Shown: in pieces, positions 43,431 through 54,477 of the stretch
Layout: every line of letters starts with the position of its first letter
Position numbering within the stretch: position 1 is the first letter of the stretch
Assembly (NCBI GenBank): GCA_020740775.1
Contig: JAHEWK010000006.1
Location: 620,001-684,000 of the forward strand
DNA length: 64,000 nt
DNA from: Ilyonectria destructans
Taxonomy: Eukaryota; Ascomycota; Sordariomycetes; Hypocreales; Nectriaceae
Direction of reading: 5' to 3'
Notes under the pieces: generated by a model
What the model saw: the letters and a program-made list of their open reading frames with translations, nothing else
What the model was told of the DNA's origin: nothing
Databases searched by the model: none
Program-made: the position numbers and the translations under genes

Positions 43431-45888
43431 TCAACAAGTCATTGACCATCCCACGGCTGACCTCCCGTCATTGCTAGGCATGAGCATGTTGGGATCGACA
43501 TCGAAGTTGATTAATGCTGGAACCAAGCTGTCGACATCACTCCAAGTACTCAGATACGGAGATCCCGCAATTATCTCAGTAAGTTGCTGATTGTCGCCGA
43601 GGAGGCTATTATCCATCGGCCAACTATCAAATGAATCTAGCAATGGACTGAGCGGTTGAGTTAGACTCGTTTGGAGAGTAGCATCCTGTCCTGTAGCGTC
43701 TAAGGATGGTTGGTTTCGGGTGCTCGAGGGACTCGGATACGCCGTTTCCAGCCGACTGGATATGCTTATGTCTAATGCAGATCCTGGAAATGCCGACCGC
43801 TCATTGTTTGTGTCGACGAGCTTTGATTGAGACCGTCCAAATCTCAGCATGGGAATATTTATATCGGTATTCCTGAGCACATTCTCCAAGAAGCGAACAG
43901 CGTAGTCGGCAGAGGCATACATATCCTGAAGCTGGTGCAGTGCTTGCACACATTGATAGAATCGCCCAATGCTCACATTCCGAACTTCCTCATTTGGAGA
44001 CTTGATGTCTAGCAAGTGAATGAGCGTTGCAGAAAGAAACGCCGGGATGCTGCTGGTGGACAAGTACCGCAGCTGGTTGGTGGATTGTAGATCGAATGCC
44101 AATTTCGTCATGGCAATAGCAGCTTCCGTGACCTTTTCTCTCGATACCTTTCTACTGATGCCGCTATCACTGGTGTCAGACCCAGAGTAGAAAACCTGAG
44201 GTCTATGCAGCACACCCAGTGTTGTCAGATATATCATGTGAAGCAATGCTTGGTGAAGTCGAATCATGCTCTTTGCTTTGTCACGGTTATCTCCATGTCC
44301 AATTGGTCCGGGGTTGTACCTAGACGCCGTGTCTTGGCTGTTGAGCCAGTCGTTCAGCTCTTTGTCGCATTTTCCCAGCTCCTGGGCTCGTTTCTCGGAT
44401 TGTCTGGGCATGACGATGACCTTCAATAGGTAATCAGACCCCACTGGATGGTTCCCCAGGACCGTATACTGTGAGTACAAAATGTGGCCCAGACAAACAC
44501 ACAATTTGCTCAGCTCAATACACATGACTGCCACCATTCTGCGCCCCTCGGGGTCTGGGCTTGTCAATCTTGACTCTCCAAGCAACTTGACGAGATCAGG
44601 CGACGGGACGTCAAGGATAAAGTCGTCCAAAGTGAGCATTGGGACATTAAACTCTTCGTCCCGAATCCTAGCAGGACGTCGGATCCCCAGAGCCAGCAGC
44701 CTGTCCCGCATAACGCAAGACCACCAGATGCGACATTTCAGCGCCCTCTCTTTTCGACTCATCTTCATCTTGTCGGGATTCCGATGGAGCCCGACGATCT
44801 GAGCTAGAGATAGGGCGATGCCCATCCAATACCAAGTGTCCTTTTCGTCGTCTGGGCGGTCGTACCAGTATGTCATCAACAGAAGGGCCTGGATGAGCGA
44901 GAGACGATCTGGTTCGCAGTCTAAACCGTAAAGAAGACGCACTCGGCCGAAGAATGCCTTTCGAGCTGCTTTTCTGCTGCGGTAGCCTCTCATCTTGAGT
45001 AGGCTCTCGTCCACGAAGGTGACGCTGGCGAACATGACAGCTTGGAAAAGCAGTAGGCTGACAGGGTTCTGGTCGTCCTGACGAATGATGGGCCCGATGA
45101 AGTCCTCGAGATCCAGGGCCGGCATAAACGGATACACAACATTGACATAGGTTCTCAGCAGCTCGTCGCGGAATTCATCGTCGGGAATGGTCAAAGCATC
45201 CTTTTCTGCGAGGTACTGAATATCTCTGGAGCTGATGTGAAGAGGAAGTCGCCGAATGTACGGTGGAAGTCGTCCGGACTGGTCATGGACGGAATGATGG
45301 GCAGGTTCTGGACCAAGCCGCTCTGGCGATGGTACTGAAGCTGCATTATCCCTGAGGGAGAAGGGGCTGTGATGTGGATGTCGAGGACCGTCATTGATCG
45401 GCTCGGCTAGCTCGCTCCGGGGAGTATTTCGTTGTTGGTCTGTCATGTACGGTAAGCCTTCTCTGGTTCGCATTCCACAAGTTGGGCAGTAGTGCTGTAC
45501 CTTCAAACGACAAGGAGACGAGGTATTCGTCAGGCTGATGAGGCGGCGGGGAAGTCTCTTCCTCGTGCGAGGACAATGTTGGCGGCGGTGACTGGGGAGC
45601 AGCAGGGCTCACAACCATAGCAGGCTTCCTGCCACGATTCGACTCTTTGGTGACGCATTGGACGCCGTCCAAGCGACAGTTGGTACAGGGGACGCCGCCA
45701 TTTACCACGTCACAGCGGACCTTGCGATTGCGACAAGAGAGACACGCTTTGGAGGCACGCCGCTTGGAGGCGCGGTCGCTGGTGGTGTCCCAGGCTGGCC
45801 GCTTCTGCGCTGCACCGTCAGAATCTCCGCCAGGCACAGCCGCAGTGGCGACGCATATGGAGGCAGAACTTGGAGTTGAGGGAGCCAT
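43431..45888 (-). CDS. Zn2Cys6 regulator of FarB/CTF1-beta type
   Basis: Two exons (45888-45501 and 45439-43431) give 798 residues. The zinc cluster is preceded by 'KRRASKA' and reads C-LS-C-RNRKVR-C-DVVNGGVP-C-TN-C-RLDGVQ-C. The eight-residue third gap and the 'ASKACLSCR.RKVRCDV' context are typical of the FarA/FarB/CTF1 family, which binds CCTCGG and activates fatty-acid and cutin-monomer catabolism; FarB serves short-chain acids. The fungal TF domain starts near 'LPLHISSRDIQYLAEKDAL' and includes 'YVNVVYPFMPALDLEDF' and 'YWMGIALSLAQIVGLHRNP'. The many CCTCGG sites upstream of the neighbouring catabolic genes make it the likely cluster regulator. The exact paralogue (A or B) cannot be settled by eye. 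Confidence 0.87.
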
Positions 45889-48666
45889 TGGTACCAGACA
45901 GAGTAATTCAGAGAAGTGAGAGGAAAGGAGAGACCTGCCCAGTGCTCACGTAGTCACGCAGGACGATGGATCAACGGATGAGGTGAAAGAAGATGGTGGG
46001 GATAGGCCCATATGATGGAAGCCAGCGTTACATCTCCCGGGCTTCCCAGTCGTTCTGCATGCAAACCCCACTTCTACCACCCAATTCATGCTCCATCCAA
46101 GCCACATTACATGCCGGGACCTCCGCGTGACGACGGTGTGGATGGGCCAACCGTACCTACTTCCCCACGGGGTAATGGAGCTTGGGCTCATCGAAAAGGA
46201 TCCTTGTGGCGGTGGACTAATTCAGAGCTACTCATTGGGTACTCTACGCAGAATAAGACGCTATGACTTGCTTGGACCACCTCTTTACGCCCGTTACGAG
46301 AAGAATATGTATCTTTATGAGATCCAACGCGACTAGATAGCCTTGAAGCAAGCCTGACACTCGCCCCATCCCGATCTCTTCGTAGTAGGAAGTCGAAGCC
46401 CGTCTCTTACTCGGGACTTTCGGAGAATGAAGAAATGTCAATGGCAGTCTCTTTTCATATCCCGAAGAGAGTCATATGCAGTCCAGACGTGAATTATGCA
46501 TGTTGGATCCCCTCTTCGGAGCAGATGAGGGGTTGATGCTGCATCTTTCAGCCACGATTTCCCCATCTGTCGACCCATTCAGGTGTGGGTTACATTCGGC
46601 TATCAAGAACTCGGAGACTGGCCTCGGGCCTCGGCTACTTGGCATGTCCAATAGAATCGTCACCTTTTACACTACGCGTGCTAACACTAATCCTTGCACC
46701 AATACCAGCGCTTTCTTTTGCGGTTGGAGTGTATCCTACCCTAGACTGCAAGGAAACCTGAGTGGGCCAACTGCAGCCACACCGGATGAAGCGGAAATCT
46801 TCACCTCGGCTAATTAATTTGGGATTGAAACTTGTAGACAAGGGGCATGCTCCATCTCGGTATGGGGGCCTCACGTCATCCGGCTCGCCAGCTCCCAAAA
46901 TCCAATTCAAACTCGTAGCTGCAGCCCCAGCTTAGAAGATTGTCATAGAGGCAGCGACTCTGATTAGTAAGGCTAGATGAACACTAGACACGCTGAACTT
47001 GAGCACACGTTGGGACGCATCTCCACGGTTGAGGGTAACAAGAGTAATGTTCATTTCACCGCTGAAATACATCCAACCTTCTAGGATTGTGATGAATTTG
47101 GCTACTGTAGCCATAGTTGTATTGAGGAGGACAAGAAACGATGTAGAGCAAGAGGATACGGTGGGGGGTGGCTGAGGTCTGTATGCGAATTCAGCGAGGC
47201 CTTTGACATCCGATTCCCTTGTTTCTGTTAATTTTCTGGCATACGCTTAGCCATCCCGGCTCTCAGTCATGCTTAGACTTAGCCGGCGCCGCTTTTTACC
47301 CGCCTGTGCAAGTCGCCTCTCTATATGTAAAGATTCACAACTATTAATCGCAGGCTACTGTAGTGCCTGCGATGTTGTAAGAAAATTGTTGAGTAAATTG
47401 ACTGACCCGGGGGATGCCCGATTATCGCCTTTTAGAGGCAAGCCGCTGCTCCATTGTAACCTTTGCGACTGCTTCGTCGTTGACCATAATAAGAACGTGG
47501 GTGAATATGACAACGTCTATCTGGCGGCCAACCCAAGCTCTTCGTCGCGCGGGTATTGCTAACGCTGGAACCAATGAATATTACAAGTGCTGCTACTTCA
47601 GTTATCACTACATCAAAAGGAACAGGGTCGCGCGACAGGTATGAGATAAATTGCGTATTTATTCAACAAGATCAATCGCTGGCATATATCTTGGCTGACA
47701 CTCAATATGCCTCGCTACCAAATTCTAAACTTATTCCGTAATCAGAATCTATTTATTTTTATAGCTTTACTTGATATCATTAGATAGATTAAAGCTATAT
47801 AGTATTTACAAGGAATAGAGATATATATTTAGTACTAGTGCTGCGTGTAGTACTAAGTGTACGTCTCTATTGTTTGCAAATACTGAATGGCTTTGGTCTA
47901 TCCGATGACATTGAGAAGCTAAAAGAAAACATCCAAATATATGCAGTACTATATTCAGTACTACAAGAGACAGTACCTTGGTAAGAAAGTTATATTATCC
48001 AAATTTTTATTTTAAGTTTTAATTTCGCTTTTCGATCTTTAATGGACTGGAGGTAATATGCTCTACTGGTTAAACAAAGTCGAAGAGTTTCGCGTCCCCA
48101 TCCTCTTCCTACTTAGGGATGGAAGTACCTTTATGACGGCAGTAGACTTGACTGTTGGTAGCGGTCATTGTGTGTGGTAGACATTAGGCTTATAGGGACT
48201 TGATAGGATCTTCTCTCTGAGAACTGAGAAACAGTATAACAAGTCATTGGCTTGGTCGCTCTTTTTAGCAGGGAACTAATCTCTTCCTGGGCCACCACTG
48301 GGTATATATGGCGAAGCTTTATGATTAGTCTTCAGTTATCGAAGTGGTGACTAATGAGTCCCGAAGTGTGTGCCCATTGCCTACCCCTAAAAGACTTAGT
48401 GTACTGTAATAGACCTAATACAGACAGAGAACCCCCGTTCCTCAAGCAAACAATTCTTGCTTCGGCCATCCCTACCAAACGGGATAGATGGGAGTGCAGT
48501 ACTGCTGGTGTTTCTCCGAAAGTTTCTCCGCGCTTGCCTCTTCTGGCAGCAGGCCCGATGACGAATCTACCTTGCACGAACGGGGAGCACTTATAGCTAT
48601 AAAGGAGGTATGCACTATTAGACTTGCTCTGATCAGTAGGCAAAATCAAATGAACCGAACAACATA
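45889..48666. other. Gene-poor 2.8 kb with CCTCGG sites and repeat copy C
   Basis: I see no convincing gene. CCTCGG occurs at 46622-46627 and 46629-46634 (almost abutting) and at 46804-46809, about 0.75-0.9 kb upstream of the FarB-like regulator. Repeat copy C lies at 47760-47862. The rest is AT-rich from about 47700 to 48050. Confidence 0.4.
47760..47862. repeat. Dispersed repeat family 1, copy C
   Basis: It starts 'atagctttacttgatatcat', almost the same as copy D ('ttagctttactcaatatcat'), then 'gattaaagctatatag' where D has 'gatcaaagccatacag'. The differences are mostly C in D to T in C. A second partial match ('agtactacaagagacagtacc') lies near 47960. Confidence 0.6.
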
Positions 48667-49200
48667 ATGCTTCCCATCATCGCCTTATTCTTTGCGTGCG
48701 TCGCCAACGCGGCGCCATCGGTGTCCAAGCGATCCATCACTTGCCTACAAGTTGGCGCCACGGCCACGGCACGGTGGACGAACAGCGCAGGCCAATCGTG
48801 CACCTTTGTTGGTGTTGTCGGTAGCAACTTTGGCACAAATAGTGCCGGGTCGGGAGAGTATGTCTTCCATCGAACATCCGAGAATTGTCCCTGACAATGT
48901 TAGTTACTCTTGCAATGGACGCTGCGGAGCTGGGTGCACCGGAGCGGCGCTGGGCAATGCCTACACCCAGGACTGCTTCTCGCACGATATCTGCTCGTAT
49001 TTCAATAACGCCAGCGGCGGAGCTAGGTATGTTACAAAAGTCCGCTGTGGAACCTGACTGATGAGTGTAGTGATCCAAATTGCGGCGCGGCTTATAGCGC
49101 AGCCGTCGATGATACGGCCTTAGGGTTTGCAAATGGTTGCTCCAAGACGAACCCTAGCAACGCCGTTTCCAAGCCAACTACAGTGCCTGTGTGTCAGTGA
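48667..49200 (+). CDS. Small secreted phospholipase A2-like protein
   Basis: Three exons (48667-48857, 48904-49026, 49071-49200) join in phase to give 147 residues. The first 16 residues (MLPIIALFFACVANAA) are a secretion signal and 'SKR' at about 20-22 is a possible Kex2 site. The core has 'YSCNGRCGAGCTG' and 'YTQDCFSHDICSYFNN', then 'SDPNCGAAY'. The C-x-x-H-D-x-C arrangement is the active-site helix of phospholipase A2-like folds, and similar small cysteine-rich secreted proteins occur widely in fungi and bacteria. Activity is not certain, because I cannot verify the calcium loop or the second Asp. It stands alone in a gene-poor stretch, with no link to the metabolic cluster. Confidence 0.78.
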
Positions 49201-50218
49201 GAGATTGTTCATCAATGTCTACTGATCGGGGATCCTAAAGCCCTGTGGCGGCTTTTTACAGTCATGTTTTCACGTTTTTATTCAGCACTCAACTCAGCTA
49301 AAATATTACATGTCAATTCAATGGGTGGCTGAAGTGGATTATTGCGAACATGGTCCGTGTTACATGCACAGTAGCGACCTGTACATTGGCCAGATCATGC
49401 GACTTTACAAGATGGGCAGATGTCATTGGAAATACTCGAGTTAGAGGAATGTACATGCACATCTTTTTCGTTCTATGGCGCAAGAAATCGCCTTTGAAAG
49501 CTTTTCCCTATCCTCCTCCTGATCACTAAAATGTCCGAATCAGCCTTGGCTGAGGACTTGCTCACCACACTGGCTCAGCCTAACTAGACCCACCAAGCGG
49601 AAGTAGGATGGCCTTGAGTATCTCTGCATCTATAAGCGAGTGTTCATCATGATATATCCCTACCTAGTTGTATTTTCTTATTAATTATCCCTTGTCCTCT
49701 AGATTATAACTGCGCTGCAATCAACCAGGCCCAGGACAGAAACTTGATTCCCACACTCTGGTCAATTCCGTCGAGAATCGACGAAGCTCGCTACGCTTGA
49801 CGTTATACAAGTGAGGGTAGTTTGTTAGTGAGCGAGGTTGTTACTAGAGGAGCTAACTTAGTCTATTGGTATGATTAACAATGGATGGAACGTCTCTAGG
49901 CAATTCTAATTTTTCGGTGGGGCGGAAAGCCGAATGGAAATGCTATCTAGATTATCAGTTGGCAAAACAACCAATTTGCAGCCGCACCCCACATGAGATT
50001 TTGATTGCTGGTGTATAGAGGTTATGGAAGAGAGCCATGCTGAATTTGGCTGCACAAGGTAGCGGGTAGCGGGTTTATCTCAAGTCTATACGATGCCACC
50101 GGGACAATTTCATAACGCAGCGCTCACAACAAACGCCTTCACCTGAAAGCGCCACCAACACATATATGTACAGCAGGAAAGAAGTTGTCGCCCCCCTCCC
50201 ATGGTCACCCGCTGATGT
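49201..50218. other. Gene-free stretch 49201-50218
   Basis: No gene seen. A stretch near 49765-49800 (tcgagaatcgacgaagctcg) has the short inverted 'cgaagctcgctacgcttg' look of transposon ends, but no partner copy or coding region is visible. Confidence 0.35.
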
Positions 50219-50820
50219 TTACCCATTCTTTGTCTTAGTGGGATACACTTCTCCTTGATCCCACTAACATGACAGAAGTTCATTTAGTCAGATGAACTAC
50301 AAAGATCTTGGGAGATTTGGGAATCGACTTACGTGCTCAACAATGCAGCCATCCTCCCATCTGAACCGATCGACAACTTCACCAAGACCACTCACGTTGT
50401 AGTTCAACCAGCCCATATTGCCCTTAAACGTAGTGCGAAGGACCGTGATATTTAGAGATGGCCAAATTGGACCAAGGACGTCAAGTGCGGCATTTGGACC
50501 ATCATCGGCGAGCGGATTATGGTTCTAGCAGTTTTATTAATCAGGTCAGTAAATAATTACAAGGAGAAAGCAAGCCAGGCCGATCTTACAATGTATATAC
50601 TAGAAATATATTCAAATGCTTCCGTCAAATTCTTTTTGACGATGAACGCATTCGCGAACTTATTGAATCTTTTCTTCACTACTGCTTCGCATGGTGGAGG
50701 AACCATCGGCTCACACGGAGCAGGCGTCACAACAGCCTGTCTTGCGCCAAGCACACGGCTTGGCGAAGCAGCAGCGGAGGCGCAGACTGTGAGGATTAGA
50801 AGTTTGACGAATGCTCGCAT
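50219..50820 (-). CDS. Secreted SnoaL-like (NTF2-fold) protein
   Basis: Three exons (50820-50590, 50524-50333, 50263-50219) give 155 residues; no single long frame shows it. A secretion signal (MRAFVKLLILTVCASAAA) is followed by 'KRFNKFANAFIVKKNLTEAF', 'EYISSIYINHNPLADDGPNA' (split as EYISSIYI / NHNPLADDGPNA), 'DVLGPIWPSLNITVLRTTF', 'VVDRFRWEDGCIVEHWDQGE' and the stop. 'YI-x-HNP' near the start and 'DRFRWEDGCIVEHWD' near the end are the hallmarks of SnoaL-like proteins. The two splice sites fall exactly inside these motifs, which supports the model. Family members are cyclases, isomerases or of unknown role; the substrate is unknown. Confidence 0.75.
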
Positions 50821-53527
50821 CTTAAATGTCTTTGTAAAGAAAAAATGGTACAAGGTAGAGTATAAGCTCAACGGATGTCTTTGTCGAACTGGATTGCCAC
50901 TGAGGTTCTCTAGCATCCAGAATAGTGATGAGGTTTTGACGACTGATATAGCTAATCTTCTTTATCCCACTCGGTAGCGACAAAATAATCTGGCGATTAA
51001 AGACGACGATTTATCAGCTTTCGTGCATTAAAGTTCATTAGTGCTCTTGCTCTAAATTACCCTCGTAAATTCTCAATGCCATTGAGCTCGGCTATGAAAC
51101 AGACTAGGTGAAAACGCCCCACTCTCTGGCCAAGGAAACGTACGAAGTATACTGCCCTTCCAATAGGATAAGGTTACCTCCTTCCTCAAAGGTGATAGCG
51201 GACGCTGCGCCCATATGCCAAGGTATAAATGATAGTATTTCAAGAGCATATAGCGGCAGTTCCAGCGGCAATTCAAGGGGGGTTAGTTGCTTGGCAATGC
51301 TAGCGGGGTATGTTGAGCGAATGTTTAGCTAGATATTTTTCTCAACTGGAATAAGAAGATGAGAGAGGCTGGTAAAACATCCTCGTCGTCAGCAGCTAGG
51401 CTTAGTTGATAACCCTCGTCAATGAATCTGTCAATTTTGTGGATTAGTCAAAGGCTTTAGTTCACAGTGGGTCATAGCCGATGAGGTACTTGCGCCATTC
51501 GTAAAGGGGTTTTCAAGATAACTGCCCGTTTCCAGGACCTCTAGCTCTATTGAGTCATTCAGTATTAGAACTAGACAGCCGATATGGTCGTTTGTTGGTA
51601 AATTCCACAGCACTGCTGTCACATATCGGGATATCGGTTTTCAACGGATGTTGCAGCAGTGAAGCTTTTCCTTCTATCTTCATAGGCGTGCATCGCCACC
51701 TGCCTCGTCACAGGCCTCGTCACCAGCCTAGCCTTTCCTTCACTCACGTCAATAGCTAGGCAAAGCCAAGACCCCGAAGCATCCAGAGCCTCTCAGCTGT
51801 CTGAGTTCATCCGAGGTTGTCATCATTTTCTTCGTCTATAAGACTGACCCAAGGACCCTCGCTAGATAGAAAGAAAACAAGAACTTTTCACCAATATGAT
51901 CTTCCATCTACTAGATGCAACGCTGCTATAGTCATGACCCCAATCTAAGGCTTGGCTAACCTTACAGGGCATAGATAGGCATGCGCACAACGCGTCTCAA
52001 AGGCGATGTTGGGAAATATTGAAAAGCAGTATTTGGTCATCGTGGAAGCATTGGGTAGGAAACGCTTGAATTATGGATAAAACTGTGTTTTTTTGACCTT
52101 GTGCCGGCAACTTGCTCACCTTGAGGGAGCAGACAGAAGTTAGATTAGAAAAGCAGAGTTTATGTCACTGATTCCGCTCTCTCCTCACGCCGCTCGCAAG
52201 GCATCGAAACACCATAAGTGCACTTGTTACTGCCAGTCCCTCCAGTCATTGCACTTCTTGCAGGCCGCACAATGTCATAATTCCCCATTGACCCATCGGC
52301 CCTGCCAATAACCCTTGCACCGCGAGGCATACAGCACAGAAGAGGGATTCGTCTCACAGCCCAGGCAGACGAGTTCACGCATCAGCTCGCGCTTCTCGTG
52401 AATATAGACTCGAGTGTCACGAGTTCGGGTTGGGACATGTTCTCGTGACGGAACCAGTCGGCGAAACACTCATGTGGTTGTGCGGAGGGCTTTAGCGTCG
52501 ATGGTGTTCCCTCGTTGTTCTCCTCAGCTCGTCTCCATTGTTTATAAATACAGTTTTGATCTATCTGAGATATTGAGCAAAGTTGAAAAAAAAAAGTAAA
52601 TTTTCTTTTGTTTTATTTCACTAAAAATATAAACGGGTGCCTAGACTTCATGAGGAGAACATTTCGGCATTTCAAGAGGGGTCTTGCTGACTCAACTAGG
52701 CCCAGAACGGGCCTCACCTAGCTCTTCTCTTCAGATTGTCGCCCGGGGGGGGAGGATTTCTAATAGATGATACGCTAAGTTCCGCCGAGACCCTTGACAG
52801 TCGATGTAGGCCTTCCCAAGAGGACGTTTCTAGACATTGGACTATGTATGCAGCGGCCCACAAAACCAAGACTATTGAAACTCAGCTTTTCATCCCCAGG
52901 TACTTGATTCGTTGGTTGTTGAGTTGGTCGAATGTATACGGCCCCACAGATTCCCTATAGAGGTTAGAAAAACAGCTCAGTCCATTAATCACTTGAAGAT
53001 GACTGGACGCTTCATGCCTTTCCGAAGGCGCTAAGTTGAACTAGTAAGCTGGGATTTCACGGTAGTGAGCTGTACTTACTGGCCAATCCTACTACCCAAC
53101 GTGTTGTGGCTAGCTGAACTGGTTGAGAACAGCTCCTTGCGTGAGTATGGCTCTCTAAGGTATGTGATCAACCATCATTTGGCCATAATAATTGGCCTAG
53201 GTATGCAGACATTTGACTTGTGACTGTGGAGAAGGCGAAACAGCCCCAGATCGGTGGCGGAGCGTGCCAACCCACATTGAGCAAGCTCGCCAATAGTTTG
53301 TGCCTACTAGTCCAATCTGATTTGGCCCATCAATAGATATCGATAGTTCAGTTCTCAGGTAGAAACTACATAAAGCCTCACTAAGCCAAGCGGACTGATC
53401 CTTTGCTCCATCATCTCGCAGTTGCTTCATCTTCACAAGTCTTCTACCTTGACGAGACAGCCTAATCCACCTATCCGGAAGATTTCATCACCACCAGAGC
53501 TCTATTCCCCATCTTTCAGTGATCAAA
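50821..53527. other. Gene-poor 2.7 kb stretch
   Basis: No intact gene seen. A cysteine-rich frame interrupted by TGA lies at 52227-52409 (listed separately). Poly-A and AT-rich DNA lies around 52580-52630. Short frames elsewhere lack protein features. Confidence 0.35.
52227..52409 (-). pseudogene. Possible decayed Cys-rich protein fragment
   Basis: One reading frame on the minus strand reads 'VYIHEKRELMRELVCLGCET', then 'SRCKGYWQGRWVNGEL', a TGA at 52277-52275, and in the same frame 'HCAACKKCNDWRDWQ' to a TAA at 52229. The C-x-x-C / C / C-x-x-C-x-x-C spacing looks like a zinc-binding segment broken by one stop. It could also be an intron-containing real gene or chance. Confidence 0.25.
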
Positions 53528-54477
53528 ATGGCTCCGTTCGATCTCGGTCAATTGGCTGATCTGGCCCCACAATCGGGTGTACAGCTCAACGTAACATTTG
53601 ATGCCATGGCGGCTAGGGATGACTGGTTGAATGATAAGGAAGTTGCGGAAAAGGCGGTCCAAGAGGCTAAGGAAATCCCTTCTGTGTGGTTTGTGGACTT
53701 GCCAAACGAAACGTCTCCCCCACCGAAAGAACTGCTGGCAAAGTACATGCAAAGTGTCCAAGATTATCGTTCGTGGGCAAGTCTTCTGTGGTGGGGTACT
53801 GTCTTCAGCCATAACAAGGTCCCTCAGGATGGCAGTCACGAGGCAATTGCGGCTCGCAGCGCTTTCTGCGCCAAGGTTGCCACCCGCCACATGCAAATGA
53901 CTCCCTGGTAAGCCATCGCCCCATCTAAAGTATTGAGTGGGATTTTTTTCTAAGCGTATGAAGGCTCCCGATGATGTCCGACCGGAACGTGACCAAAGAA
54001 ATCGAATGCGAGGTCCCAGAGTTTCACACCAAGCTCATTCAAGCTGTTCTAGAGGGCTTTGTCAATGTTACTCCCGGAATCATCCTAGCACTGGAAAAGA
54101 TTCTGGAATCTCTACGCCTCACTTTAGGCCAGAGTGCCAGTTCCGAAGATCGGACTATCGTCTTTCAGCGTTACGTGCACACTCCCGAAAACGATAGGAT
54201 TAGGTCCTGTTAGTTCCCCGAGAATCGCCAGGATTGAGCATTTACTAAACCATAACTAGATGTGCGGATAATTTCGTTCGCTGTTAATGACAGCATCAAA
54301 AATGTTCAAAACTTAAAGAAGACGGAGACGCATGTCAGGTGTACGATCCAATATAACAATTACGAGGCATTTTTCAACGATGGGATCTGGGACGAAAAAG
54401 CGAGCTGGATGAAGGAAGAACAGAAGAACGCTCTTCATGATTTCCGCAAGCAACAGACTATCGATTGCCCACTCTGA
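53528..54477 (+). CDS. Uncharacterised 280-residue protein
   Basis: Three exons (53528-53907, 53964-54208, 54260-54477) join in phase; the first ATG at 53528 replaces a GTG-initiated longer frame. I do not recognise the family. There is no signal peptide. The N-terminus (MAPFDLGQLADLAPQSG) is followed by an acidic/Lys helical region and 'WASLLWWGTVFSHNK'. The middle has an amphipathic helix pair, 'FHTKLIQAVLEGFVNVTPG' and 'IILALEKILESLRLTL'. The C-terminal half is beta-rich, with 'YVRIISFAVNDSIKNVQ' and 'CTIQYNNYEAFF'. Coding character is good: all three phases match and both splice joins preserve sense. It stands alone, with repeat copy D starting 290 bases downstream. Confidence 0.72.

Noticed and set aside
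49760..49870. Transposon terminus suggested by the palindromic 'cgaagctcgctacgcttg' stretch
   Set aside because: No second end, target duplication or transposase remnant was found in the window.
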